The notes beneath the pieces are model-generated. The model saw only the letters and a program-made list of their open reading frames with translations, made no database searches and was not told the DNA's origin. 64,000 nt of DNA, taken from assembly GCF_030272615.1 (NCBI RefSeq), contig NC_081405.1:571829752-571893751 (forward strand), written 5' to 3'. The position numbers were made by a program, and so were the translations under genes. This document shows, piece after piece, positions 26,373 through 38,238 of this stretch; the first letter of the stretch is position 1, and each line of letters starts with the position of its first letter. The DNA is from Cryptomeria japonica. Its lineage: Eukaryota; Streptophyta; Pinopsida; Cupressales; Cupressaceae.

Positions 26373-26388
26373 TGGTGAACCCGACTCC
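26373..26388 (+). promoter_or_regulatory. primer binding site of element E
   Basis: TGGTGAACCCGACTCC begins three bases after the 5' LTR. The leading TGG and the arrangement fit a tRNA 3'-end complement. I cannot name the tRNA without a search. Confidence 0.6.
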
Positions 26389-26395
26389 TTACACC

Positions 26396-27540
26396 ATTAA
26401 TTCTGATTTTCATCTTCAAATATGATTTTATGCAATTTAAAATTCAAGTTTTCATTTACAAGTTTGATTTCCTTGCAAATTTAAAAATTTAGAGGTTAAT
26501 TTAACTAAAATCCTAATTTTGATTTTCAAAATTGAGCTTGTGAGGTTAATTTGGAGTAATTAATTCAGATCTGAGCATTCATTCAAATTGAAAATTCAAA
26601 TTTTCATCAACAAGTCAAATTTCATAACTAATTAAGTGGTTAATTTCAAAAACCCTAATTTGCAAATTTTTAAAATTGAGCTTGTGAGTTGTTTAAATTT
26701 TGAATTTCCCTCTTCAAATTTGGTTGCTAATTTAAAATTCAAATTCGAAATTGCAATCTTGGATCAAATTTCAATTTCAAGTTTAAATTTTAAAATTAAG
26801 CGGTTAATTAAACAAACCCTAATTTATAAATTTAAATTAATCTCGTGCATTTACCAATTTGTCAAATTCCAAATTCCAATCTTAGATCTATTTTCAAATT
26901 TTAAATTAAGTGGTTCTTTCTACAAGACCCTAATTATAAATTTACTTCTCTTGTGGAAAAATTTAAATTTAAATTTTAAAAAATTAAGAGGTGATTTTCA
27001 AGGCCCTAAGTATAAATTTAAATTTCCTAGAAGGTTGCATAATTTTTCAAAAAATGAATAATCATTTTTCTAAAATTTTGAATTATTCAAATTTCGATTT
27101 CTAAATCTCAACATTCAAATTCTCATTTTCATATTTTTCAAAATTTAAAACAAAGAAAAAAAACAAATTTGGGAATCTCATCAATTTAAATAAATTAAGT
27201 GATTTTATTTATAAAATCCTAATTTATTTCAAAAATTTACTTGAACTTAAATTTTCATATTCATCACGGCAATTAATGGACTTGATCTATTTGCTATTTC
27301 ATATATGATTACATTTCTTTTTACGTATATTTATTATAATCGTGTTAGATAATGGCTTCTTTCTCTTCACGTTACTCTTTTTTATTCATAGCACTTGGAC
27401 ATATTGCATTCTTTGAATTTCCAAGTTGATTCCTTTTCATAGATTAGACCTAAAAATATTTCATTTATCATGTGCATTGTGTTATAGTGATTTTTTTGGA
27501 TAAATGAATTTCATACGTAGATCACCTAAAAGATTTTGTA
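26396..27540. other. AAATTTCAA-rich leader of element E
   Basis: Very AT-rich, with many loose copies of AAATTCAAATTTC. The 141-residue open frame at 26636-27061 is low-complexity Phe/Lys/Asn and I do not accept it as a gene. Confidence 0.5.
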
Positions 27541-28113
27541 GATCCTAATCCTAGAGATGACAATGAGAAACCTAATACTTGTACCTCTCCTAGGGTATCT
27601 AATGTGAATGAAGAAAGAGCTAATACTCCTATCAATGATCTCTCTAATATAGAGAAAGCATTGAAGAGAAATATGGCCCCATCTTCTTATCATACACATA
27701 CCCTTGCGCAAGGGGGCCAAGGTCAACATATTGGTATTTCTATCTCTCTAGATCCTCCTTATACTCCCAGAGCCTATCTTAAACATCAAAACATTTGTAG
27801 AGAAGATGATGTCATGCATTTCATTCATGATCTCTCTCCCCACATAATATTAAGCAAGTATGAGGCCTTAAATGATAAGGATATTCATTCTCAATCTACC
27901 AAAGAGGATATGCATGATGAAAGAAAGGAAAATCCTCCTCTACAAGATATTCATTCTTCATCTACTAATCCTTTCATCCCTTCTAAACATCCTTACAGAA
28001 CAAAATTCAAAATAAATTATTATAATATTCCCCTACCTTCTCAATTAAAATATTCTTATAGGAGCGACTTTAACATAATATCAAAACAAGGTTTTAGTAT
28101 TAGTCCCAACCAG
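27541..28113 (+). pseudogene. gypsy gag-like fragment, element E, first part
   Basis: An open frame (DPNPRDDNEKPNT onward, ATG at 27604) continues to the left edge of the solo LTR. Its Ser/Pro/His-rich sequence fits the spacer part of a plant gypsy gag rather than a catalytic domain. It lies in the internal region of E, ahead of the zinc-finger-like part at 29337, and was one gene with it before the LTR landed. It is not conserved enough to name on its own. Confidence 0.5.
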
Positions 28114-29331
28114 TGTTGAGAGGGGAGGGGTGAATCAACACTTTATCGGTTTTACTCAATTAAAACTTTTAACTTAAGTTTTCAGTAACTTAACATTCAT
28201 CAATATAAATAATTATTGCAAAAGAATAAGCATGCATGAAAAGATACACAGTGACACCAATATTTATCTCGTGGAAACCCAAATGGGAGAAAACCACTGT
28301 GTGAGTAGGAACTCACAAAATTTTTACTCTTCTGGAGTACACCCGGTGAGGAGCCATCCCTATTAGGAGATTACAAGGACACTATTAGGTGCCACTCGAT
28401 TAAGGGAATTTGATTAAGGCATGTAAGTGCCTTTACCCTATTAAAGGTAGCCTTGTTAAAGGTCTTAAGATCATCAATTCAAATGACACCCGATTAAGGG
28501 ATTTTTATAATGGGACCTATTAAAGTCAACCCTATTAAAGGATTTTAGTTGCAATGGTTAGAAAGAAACACAAAGATGATATGCTGGAGTGGCTACTGAT
28601 AGCTTGATCAGATCACACTGAAAATCATACTATATTTGCATCGGTTGTGTCTGCTATGCACAACACCGATTTCCTGAATATACCTTTGGCTTTGCACTTT
28701 GCTGATTTACTGATCCTCGACTCTAAACTCTGTCGGTCCTCTATCACTCAGCTCTGCACTCTATTCTACTCCCCTTGTGTTCACTTTCACATTTCACTTT
28801 TCACATGAACAACAACCTCATCAAAATGAATTATGTGAATTTATTACCTTTTGGATCCGTCACCAACTTTTCCTCCAAAACTTTAGATTCAAAATTATGT
28901 TACCGTGCCATAAATCACTCTCCATAAATCATTCCAGCAATCTTTGTCAAAATAGTCGTTCATGCCAATAAGTCCACTGGTTGATTGGAGAAGATTGTCG
29001 GTTCAACTAGATGTTAACTAAACGTTATCAAGTCTATCGGTTACAGACTCTGTCGGTGTACTGATCAAAACCTACCTAGCCGATTATTTCCTGTACACCA
29101 ATCTGTTCACTACTTAGTCGGTTGACCTCTTTTGTGCCAGTCTACTCATTGCTTGTCAGTTGACCTCCTATGTGTTGGTTTACTCACTGCTTGTCGATTG
29201 ACCTCCTGTGTGTTGGTCTATTCATTGCTTACCCTGTCTACACATTGTTTAGCCGGTTAACCTCTGTATACCGGTCTACTTACTGCCGATAGAATGTGAA
29301 GACTTAGAAGATGATGTTGCCAACAATGACA
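28114..29331 (-). mobile_element. solo copia LTR (1,218 bp), related to element B
   Basis: It starts TGTTGAG and ends CAATGACA, with flanks ACCAG and ACCAT (four of five match). Internal phrases match the LTRs of B in the same order: GGGGTGAATCA near the left end, GTGGAAACCCAAAT with GAGAAAACCAC, ACTCTTCT-GAGTA, and GATTAAGGGA. No internal region follows, so it is what remains after LTR-LTR recombination. It cuts the gag region of E. Confidence 0.75.
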
Positions 29332-29336
29332 ACCAT

Positions 29337-29988
29337 ACCATTCACCAGTCATACAAAATGCACCAAAATGCCAACATTTAGAGGACAAGGACTTGGAAAA
29401 TTTGAACAAGGAATTAGAGTCCCTACAAACCCTCCTACACAAATAACCACAGAAGGCCTAGGAAATGATAATAAATCTCCCATGGATGAACTCCTTAGGA
29501 TTCAAGAATTCAAAAATCATCTTGCAAGACAACAAGCCATTAGTGCTCGCAAAAGAGCTTCTTCTTCAAAAACTCCTTTTTGTTCATTTCATCAAACCTA
29601 TGATCACCATATCGATGATTGTCCCGATTTTGAAAATTCAATCGATAGTGGTAAAGTTAAAATTATGAATGATAATCCTTCTTCTTCTAATAACAACTAT
29701 TATCCTCAATCTCCAAATAATGAACCTACATCTATTAATGATCAAGAAAGCTTAGCAGCTAGAATCTTTTGGAAATTGAAGTATGATAGGAATGTTGTCT
29801 TTCCTTTTGTGAAGTTTAGCAATAAACACAAAGAAGGAAATGGATATTGTTTTTTCCATCATGGTGGTTCCCATTCTCTTTTAAAGTGTAAAGAATTTAA
29901 GGAATTTGTTCAAGAACAATATGATCATGATTGTATATGTCTTTCAACAGATCTTGCTCTCTTTCTAGGAGAAAAGGTAGTACCTTAG
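29337..29988 (+). pseudogene. gypsy gag-like fragment with zinc-finger-like motifs, element E, second part
   Basis: The open frame carries MPTFRGQGLGKFEQG, then FCSFHQTYDHHIDDC and later YCFFHHGGSHSLLKC. Both fit C-X2-H-X4-H-X4-C, a variant knuckle also present in element D (FCNYHRNKGHETNDC). The section between is Asn/Ser-rich. It ends at 29988 with no protease or polymerase motif after it. The reading frame relative to the part at 27541-28113 is shifted across the solo LTR. In related Tat-type elements such motifs lie at the C-terminal end of gag and bind RNA. Confidence 0.62.
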
Positions 29989-31840
29989 CACTCCTCTCAC
30001 CTCATGTTGCTCCTCACCCTATCACACAAGTAGTCAATTTGATTGGAGGTTCTCTGTCATTGGTGGTGGTGTTTTTTCAATTTCAAATATCTTGGGGTAG
30101 TAACATGATTTCCCCTCTTTCTCTCTTCCTAAGGTTTCACTATTTTTCTTTGTGATTGCATTATTCATAACTGGATGTCCTTTTCTTGCATGAAATTATC
30201 CTTCATGTGAGCACATGTTTGTTCCTTGATTGGAACATATTTCTTGCTTGAGATGGTGCATATTCTATGAATAATCTCTCCCTAGAGAACTTTTGTGAAC
30301 CTTCTTCTTCCTATTCATTTCTCTTTGAAAATTACCCCTTCTTTTGTGTTATGTTATTCATAACTTGATGTCCTTTCTTGCATAGAGTTATCCTTCATGC
30401 GAGCACATCTTTGTTCCTTGGTTAGGACCTATTCTTTGTTTGAAATGATCTCTTATGAATAACATCTCTTTAGAAGATGTGTAATTTTCCTCTTCGTCCT
30501 CTTGCTTGGGGGGCAAGGATGGCTTTTTCTACCTCTCTCTTTCTATCTAATGTATCACTATTCCCTTTAGGGGTTGCATTTTTCATGTGTTGATATTATT
30601 TCTTACAATGGTATGTCTCTTATGATTAATCTCTCCTTAGGGGAATATGTGATCTTTCTTTCTCTCTCTTTTTGAAGATTGTCAGTTCTTTTGAGATGTA
30701 TTTTACATATACTAATGTCTTTTCTTGCATTGGATATTCATTCATGTGATCTTATTGTACATTTCCTTGTGCTTAATATCTCCTTAGAATATTGTGTAAT
30801 TATTCTCATTGTACTTACACTTGGGGGGTAATGATTGATTTCTCCTCTCTATCTCCTCTCTAAGGATCTGCTTTTCCTTTGAGGAGTGGTGTTTGTTCAT
30901 GATTTGGTGTCATTCCTTGTGTGAAGTTATTGTTTTCTCAAGGATTCTCTCTTATACAAGATGTGTAAGTACTTGGCTACAACCTCTTCTTCACTTGGCA
31001 ATGTATATATATAATAAATTTACCCCTCAAATTTGGTCAAAAGTGTGTCATCCTTCATCAAGAATCCCTTTCAACTAGCAATAGGAGGAAGCTATGAATT
31101 CTTGTTCTCCTTCCCTTCCTTTGGTAGAAGATGTTATGTTTTTTCAATATGTCTCCTCTTCGAGGTAGATGTCATTTTAGTGAAGAACACTTCTCCTCCA
31201 AGGATCCCCTTTACACTTTTTGCAAGATATCTCTTTTTCAACTATCTTATCCTTACTGGAAGAGTATTCCCTCTCTAGCTTGGATTTATGACATTCTTGC
31301 CTAAAGGATATCTCCTTGGTGTTGAAGGTAATTTAGATTCTTGTTTCTAATATTCCTTAAGACATCAACATATTACTATGTTGACATCTTAAGGGGGGGC
31401 ACCCACATCGCTCCCTTTGTACCATATTGCACTATACTCTTGCATATCATTTTTCACATGTCTTAAATAGGGTGTTCATTCCCAGAACGAGAGTAAAAAC
31501 TCTTAGAGAGAGATTCTTCAAACTCGAAACCAAATGCAACATTTGATATATGTCTTAGACGGGGTTAATACATCACCGAAAATAACAAAGTCTTAAATGG
31601 AATGGCCTCAAAAATAGGCATGTATCTTTGCCACTTAGCATTTACAAATTTACATACACACAATTGCCCCTTGGAATTTGCATTTACATTACATGTCTTA
31701 AACAGGTTGAAGCACACAAAAAAATAGAGCAAAGACTCTTACACAGGGTGCTATACACTTGAAACCAGACATCACTTGCACACACACACGAGGATAGGTG
31801 GAACTGCCTAAAAACAACTAGACTATTCTTACTCTCCTCC
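29989..31840 (+). other. non-coding 3' region of element E with internal direct repeats
   Basis: T-rich, with repeated phrases. The clearest pair is ATTCATAAC-GATGTCC to GTTCCTTG at 30163-30228 and again at 30356-30421, a 193-bp step; weaker copies follow to about 30830. No polymerase motif is seen on either strand. Confidence 0.5.
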
Positions 31841-31847
31841 CCACATG

Positions 31848-31995
31848 GATCACCTAGATAAAAACATCTAGGGGTGAGTTGTCCATGTCCTTTTCTCACC
31901 ATAGATCACCTAGATAAAAACATCTAGGGGTGAGTAGTCCATGCTATCTCTCATCATTCTTCTCATGGATCGCCTAGATAAACACATCTAGCATG
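31848..31995. repeat. three tandem units, each an imperfect inverted repeat
   Basis: GATCACCTAGATAAAAACAT followed by CTAGGGGTGAG starts at 31848 and 31904, with a shortened copy at 31968. Within each unit CACCTAGAT pairs with ATCTAGGGGTG across an AAAAAC loop, so each could fold as a short hairpin. It lies about 450 bp upstream of the 3' LTR of E. Confidence 0.65.
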
Positions 31996-32430
31996 TATCC
32001 ATGTTCTCTCTCTTCTTCCTCTCATGAAATCATAGTTTTTCAATTGATAGTTCATGGATGATGCTTTCTTTTCTCTTTTATGTGATCACTTGTATTCATG
32101 AGATGGCATTTTCAAGAATCATATTAGTTTTTGAGACATTTTGATATTGAGGTTGGTTGACTTGAGGTCTTTTTTTGGTCTTTAGCTTTTAGGTTATGTG
32201 TGCCTTTGCGTCTTTACCTTTGTTTGTATTTTTGTATTTATTTTCTTTTTCTTTTTTGTTTTTTTTTGCGTTCCCTTGCATATTTTTGAGTCAGTTAAGA
32301 TCCTAAGGGGCTTAGTTCCTCAAAATTAGTGATATCTTATACTCCTTGTGATTTTGCTCTGCATTCCTCATCTTCATCTCCCTTTCTTCTACTTTACCAT
32401 GAGTATTTGCGTAAGCTCATACTCTCACTA

Positions 32431-32444
32431 AAGTGGGGGCTAAA
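32431..32444 (+). promoter_or_regulatory. polypurine tract of element E
   Basis: AAGTGGGGGCTAAA directly precedes the TGTAGC start of the 3' LTR, the expected place for plus-strand priming. Confidence 0.75.
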
Positions 32445-33386
32445 TGTAGCATCCTAAAATTGCACCCTATGCAATTTTGACCGCATTTTGGGTCCTCACC
32501 TTATTAGTCCCATCCCCATGTTTGATTGGGACTTGTTAGAAAATTAAAAAATTAAACGATGGACAAGTATATAAGGAGGTCTTCCGCTCTCATTTGGTAT
32601 AATAGAATAACACATGATAAGGAGATGATCATACATTCATGAAGGTAAAATTGGATCTCAAGCATTCACGCATTCATCACCAAAAATTCCTAGAGGTATT
32701 GAAGGCTTCATATTCTTCATCTATCCATTGGAGAAACATTACTTCATTTGCAAACATGCCTGTGTGTTAGGGTTTTGTCATGTTCATGCCATTTCATATA
32801 ACATATGTGACTACATCTAAGAAGCAAAGAATCATTATCATCTATTGCAGATATGAAGGTACACCTTTTCATCATTTATTTCAAGCATTTGTAGTATTTC
32901 ATTCAAGGTTGATTCCAAACCAGGGTTTGACTTAGGCAAACCCCTATTCCCAACCCCTTTCTTCTCCTTTCTATGTGTAGGAAGTAAGTGCGCAACTGTA
33001 CTTATGGAATTAAGATTTATTTGCAGAGACGGAAAAACCCTTTTCAACGCACGGAAATTTCAGAGGACTGATAGGAGGGATCCCCTGTCCGGACACACGG
33101 TCCCTAAAACTTTTGCTAAATTTTTCTAGGAAGCTCCGAATCATCTCAAACTTCTCAAATCCAGGTGCATTGTTGAATCTTGAATCTGTAGCTCATTGTT
33201 TTCGCATACTTTGTCTTCAATTTCAACACTTCATCTATTCAACTTACAAAAGAGGCTCAAAAACATTTCAAACTCAATCAATCTACTTCGTATTCAATCG
33301 TTGTATCATTTAAGATTGGATCTAGTAGATTCAACCCCTCTTTTGAATGTAAAGTTTCCTGAATTAAAAATTGAGCTTAGTGAATC
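32445..33386 (+). repeat. 3' LTR of element E, left part (interrupted by B)
   Basis: 942 bp matching 25188-26320 except for a roughly 190-bp deletion just after GGGAC at 32528-32532. It stops at GAATC, where element B begins. Confidence 0.85.
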
Positions 33387-34916
33387 TGATAGTTTTGATA
33401 CTTAATGTAAGTATAGATGCCAATAGCTAACAAGATGAGAGGGGGGGGGTGAATCATAAAAACTTAAACTTCCATAAAAACAACAGATTCAACCTCGGTA
33501 ACTTATACTTTAGTAATATAACCAAAAACTGCCAAACATGCAAATTCAAAAGCATATAATCATCATAACACTCATAACACTAGATTTAACGTGGAAACCC
33601 AAATAGAGAAAAACCACTATGAGATTTTAGACCCACTAAGAAATATACTCTTCTAGAGTATGCTCGGTTAAAAACAAATCTTGTTAAAGATTACAAACAC
33701 ATTGCTAGATGTGACCCAGTTAAGGGATTTCCCTCAGATCTATTAGGATCTTCACTTTGTTAGAAGTGACCTTGTCAAAGGATTTTAAACACTCATTTAG
33801 AATGTTACCTTGCTAGAGGGTTTACATATAAGACTGTTAAGTCCACTCGATTAAGAGATTTTCTGCCACTTACAAAATAACAGTAATACAAATCTATCTG
33901 CAACTTCACATCTAAAATACTAAAGCAGATTCTTATATGCTCAAAACAATCTAGTCATAGGACTTATCTTGTCCCTCTGCTGGGCTTCCTACTCTGTTAT
34001 TCAAATAGGTCTTCAAGCTTATGTGCTCGGTAAACACTATGTAGCATCCTTGTGCATACACTTGCTCGCATGCATTGTTTATCAACAAATTCTTATTTAT
34101 AAACAATTGCTAATCGCTTAATCTCCTTGATCACATTTCCCATGATCAATGTTTGCCATCAGATCTTCAAACTTGACCAGGTTCAATGTATCCTTCAATC
34201 TAAAAACATTTTACCTTACCTTGGGACTTGCAGTCCTTTCTTGGAACTTGCACAAGGTTATTGCGGTTCAATCTGCATTGTAGATCTTCCTGCCGATTTT
34301 CCTTTGCCATAGATCCTTAAAAAACTTCATGCACGACATTCTAATCATTTATACATCTCCAGCTAATCATTGTCCTTCATTAAATAATGCTTTTATCCAT
34401 CCCATGTGCACTGTCAAAACTCAGTTGCAACTCGGTAAATACTAAACTTTACTCGGTAGACATTTCGCCTTCATTAACCAATATTGATAACCTTAGGGTT
34501 TACCGACTAGGTTCCTTAAGGTTTACCGATTAGGTTCTTTGCTCGGTAACATAGTATAGTATAAGCCTTACAATCAACAACATATGTAGAATATCAAAAC
34601 AATCTAAACATCATAATCTCATCATTGTCTAACTCGGTAATAGTTGCCCATTGAATAACTTATTCCTCCCTTTATTCATCATATTCCTTCTGTGTCTTTT
34701 ACCGACATCTTAATTCTCTTCTAATCAATCTTCTCAAGATATAGCAACATCATACTGAATTAGATAATCAATCTCTTGACATCAATGACAAAATAATGTT
34801 ATAAATATAGTTATCATCCTTCTTCAATTATATCAATAATCTCCTGATATTGAAATGCAAACAATCTTTCTAACTATAATGCCAACAATCTCCCCTTGTC
34901 TATTATAATGCCAACA
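33387..34916 (-). repeat. 3' LTR of element B
   Basis: 1,530 bp, or 1,501 bp if the repeated terminal segment 34888-34916 is left out. That segment repeats the LTR start plus a polypurine-like stretch. A run of nine G at 33441-33449 corresponds to sixteen G in the other LTR. Confidence 0.86.
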
Positions 34917-34930
34917 ATCTCCCCCTTTGG
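34917..34930 (-). promoter_or_regulatory. polypurine tract of element B
   Basis: On the minus strand CCAAAGGGGGAGAT abuts the LTR start TGTTGGCATTA. A second copy (AAGGGGAGAT) lies 29 bp further inside the LTR. Confidence 0.8.
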
Positions 34931-35429
34931 CATTGATGTCAAAACCAACAATTAAATGGTAATACCAACAAGATATTCAAATTGATTCGGATTCAGATTG
35001 TTGTAAGAATTCTCCTATTATCCTTGAGTTGTTAAAATCTTCTGAAGTCTTCTTCCTTTTAATTAGGCTTCTGAGCTATTGACTTGCATTTAGTCTTCTC
35101 TATTTCTTTTGCAATCTTCTCCCCCTGGCATTAGTCTTCTATTATTTCCATCATTCAGGGCTTTCATTCAGTCAATAATTTAACCTTTCAACCATTTAGT
35201 CTTCTCCCCCTTTGACAACAATACCAAAAAGTAAAAGAACTAAATTATGATTACTTCCTCTATGAAGTGATTTACCTTGCTGTGTAACATCTCAGTCTCG
35301 GTTAGAGTAACTAGTTCTGTTCACTTTTTCCTACACAACTTTAGGTGACCTCCTAAAGTGCGTAAATTAGCATCAATCCACACATAATATTCTATAGATT
35401 CATCGAATTTATGCTTTCACCGAACTCGG

Positions 35430-37014
35430 TCAGTGAGTAGAAGATAGGGGTAGGACCCCTAACTTGCTTCTGAGATACTCAAAAGTGTCCCTTGGCAGTG
35501 GCTTGGTGAATATATCCGTTATTTGTTCCTTTGTGCTAACATACTCCAACACCACTTTCTTCTCTTGAACTTCTTCTCCAAGATAATGATACTTTATAGA
35601 TATATGCTTTGTCTTAGAGTGCATCACTGGATTCTTTGAAATGTTAATGGCACTAGTATTATCATAGAATATAGTTACTGGCTCGATAACTTTCTCATTT
35701 ATACCTTCCAATAGTTGTTTGATCCATGCTATATTGGTACAGTTCAATGTTGTAGCAATGTATTCAGCTTCTACTGTTGACTGTGAGATACATCCTTGTT
35801 TCCTGCTAAACCAACTCACTAGTCTTTCTCCTAAGAAGAAAGCTCCACCACTTGTCCTTTTCCTGTCATCAATGTTGCCTGCCCAATTAGCATCAGTATA
35901 AACTTTTAAATCAAAATTATTCTTCTTTTCATATACTAAGCCATAATCTTCAGTGCCTCTCAGGTATCTGAAAATTCTCTTGATTGCTGTCATATGTGTT
36001 TCCTTGGGATCTACAGAGAATCTTGCTACAATACCTACTGCATGTGCTATATCCGGTCTACTATGCACAACATATTGCAATTTTCCAATAATAGATCGAT
36101 AGAGTGTCTCATCAACAGATGCAGATTCATCATTCTTTGATAATTTACAGTTAGTAGTCATAGGAGTACTTACTAGTTTAGAACCCTCCATTCTAAATTT
36201 CTTCAAGATTTCCTTTATGTACTTGGATTGAGTAATGAAAATATCATCTTTCATTTGCAATATCTGTAAACCTATAAAATGCTTTATCTCACCGATTAGT
36301 GACATCTCAAATTCTTTGCACATTTCATTTCCAAAGTTCTTGCATAAGGAGTCATTTCCACAAAATATAATGTCAACAACAAATATGGCTGAGATTAGTA
36401 TTCCATTGTCCTCATCTTTCTTCATGTACATATTGTTGTTTTCACTTGTTCTTATAAAACCAATCTTGGTCAAATAAGAGTGCAATCTTTCATACCATGC
36501 TCTAGGTGCTTGTTTCAGACCATATAAAGCTTTGTTCAGCTTGCATACCTGATCTTTATTCTTGTCTTCAACAAATCCTTCAGGTTGTTCAATGTAAATT
36601 TCTTCTTCTAATATACCATTCAGAAATGCAAACATCCATTTGATATACTTTGAAATTCTTGTAAGCAACATATGCCAACAATGTTCTTACTCCCTCAAGT
36701 CTAGCCATAGGTGCAAAAGTCTCACCATAATCTATTCCTTCTTCTTGAGCATAACCTTTGCAAACTACTCTTGCTTTGTTGTGAATGACTTCACCTTTCT
36801 CATTTAGCTTGTTTCTAAAAATCCACTTAGTACCGATTACATTTTTGTCCTTTGGTCTTGGGATTACTGTCCATGTGTCATTCTTCTTGATTTGATCAAT
36901 CTCTTCTATCATAGCATTTACCCAATCTTCACTATTAAATGGCTCTTTCAATATTCTCGGTTCAAATTTAGATATTAAACATGTGTTCTGTCTCAGTTTG
37001 TTCCTTGTCATCAC
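35430..37014 (-). pseudogene. copia reverse transcriptase and RNase H, element B
   Basis: RVT_2 begins with [19 protein letters not shown] and runs through GTKWIFRNK and [16 protein letters not shown] to YQMDV. A frameshift falls at about 36640-36670, and the rest follows in a 413-residue frame: [20 protein letters not shown], then LYGLKQAPRAWYERL. The catalytic box reads IFVVDIIF: the first Asp of YVDD is Val (codon at 36375-36377) and Tyr is Phe, so polymerase activity should be lost. RNase H gives VYTDANWAGNIDDRKRTSG, VEAEYIA and YDNTSAINISKNPVMHSKTK, ending in FTKPLPRDTFEYLRSKLGV. The stop is directly before the 3' untranslated region. Apart from the box this is the best-preserved copia polymerase in the window. 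Confidence 0.9.
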
Positions 37015-37173
37015 TGGATCATCCTTATCTCCTATAATTTGACTTTCTGCATGATGTCTTTTGACATATTTGGCTAATACAGGCTCGGTAGGCTCTGTAT
37101 GATCTTCTTCATCACTTGGTAACTGGACATTATCTTCATTTCCTTCAGCAGCTTTCTCGATAGGACTTATTGG

Positions 37174-38238
37174 TTAAACATAAACAAATTCTTCATAATC
37201 TTCTGGTTCTTTGAAATTTCCTTCATCAATTTTCACATTTGCACTTTCTACTATTTTGTTAGATGATTTGATCAAACATTTAAATGCTTTACTTCTAGAA
37301 GAATAACCAAGAAATGTTCCTTCTTCACTTTTCTGATCAAACTTTCCATTTTTGTCATCTTTTTGAACATAGCATCTACTTCCAAAGATTTTAAAATAAC
37401 TTACATTAGGTTTCTTGTCATACCAGATCTCATACGGTGTCTTCATAGTTCCTTTCTTCAATTAAACTCGGTTCAAGGTATAGACTGCAGTGCTGATTGC
37501 TTCTCTCCAAAATGTTTGAGGTACCCTCTTTTCTATCATTAGGGTTCTTGCACAATCCACAATTGATCTGTTTCTTCTCTCGGCTATCCCATTTTGCTGA
37601 GGTGTTCTCGGTGCAAATACTTGCCTCTTTATACCATGATTATTGCAAAATAAGTTAAATTCATCAGAAGTGAACTCTCCTCCTCTATCTAATCTAAGAC
37701 ATTTCAGTTGTCTTCCTATTTCATTTTCAACTCTTGCCTTGTACCATTTAAACATTTGAAAAGCTTCTGATTTTTCTTTTAAAAACATGACTGACATCAT
37801 CCTTGAGTAATCATCCACAAATAATATGAAGTATTTTTCACCATAATAACTTTGAACTTTCATAGGACCACAAAGATCAGTATGTACTAGATCTAAAATT
37901 CCTTTTGAAGTGTAGGACTTACTTGTAAAGCTTGATCTTATCATCTTACCCATCTGGCATCCTCGACACATAGCATTCTTAGGTTTTTCAAGACTCGGTA
38001 GACCTCTTACTCGGTGCTTCTTACTTATTTTGATCAGATTATCAAAATTTACATGACAAAACCTTTTATGCCATAACCAGGTATCATCTATCTTTGCATA
38101 AAGACACTTGTTCCGAGTTGAGTCAAGATGAAATGTATTACCTTTTGTTTGTGTCCCGGTAGTAGCTAACTTTCCATGCTTGTCATGAACTTTGACAATT
38201 CATTTCTGAAATTCTATTTGGTATCCTGTATTGTTTAG
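37174..38238 (-). pseudogene. copia integrase region, element B
   Basis: The pre-integrase domain lies at 37972-38238, followed by MCRGCQMGKM. The core (37971-37462) carries DLVHTDLCGPM, FVDDYSRMMSVMFLK, LRLDRGGEFTSDEF and PQQNGIAERRNR, so the D, D and E positions are present. A stop splits it at about 37460; the rest (TPYEIWYDKKPNVSYFKIFG, then FLGYSSRSKAFKC) continues to 37174. The enzyme would join element cDNA to target DNA. Only stops disable it. Confidence 0.88.

Noticed and set aside
26636-27061. A 141-residue open frame.
   Set aside because: It is low-complexity Phe/Lys/Asn sequence from AAATTTCAA-rich DNA without a domain or neighbour support.
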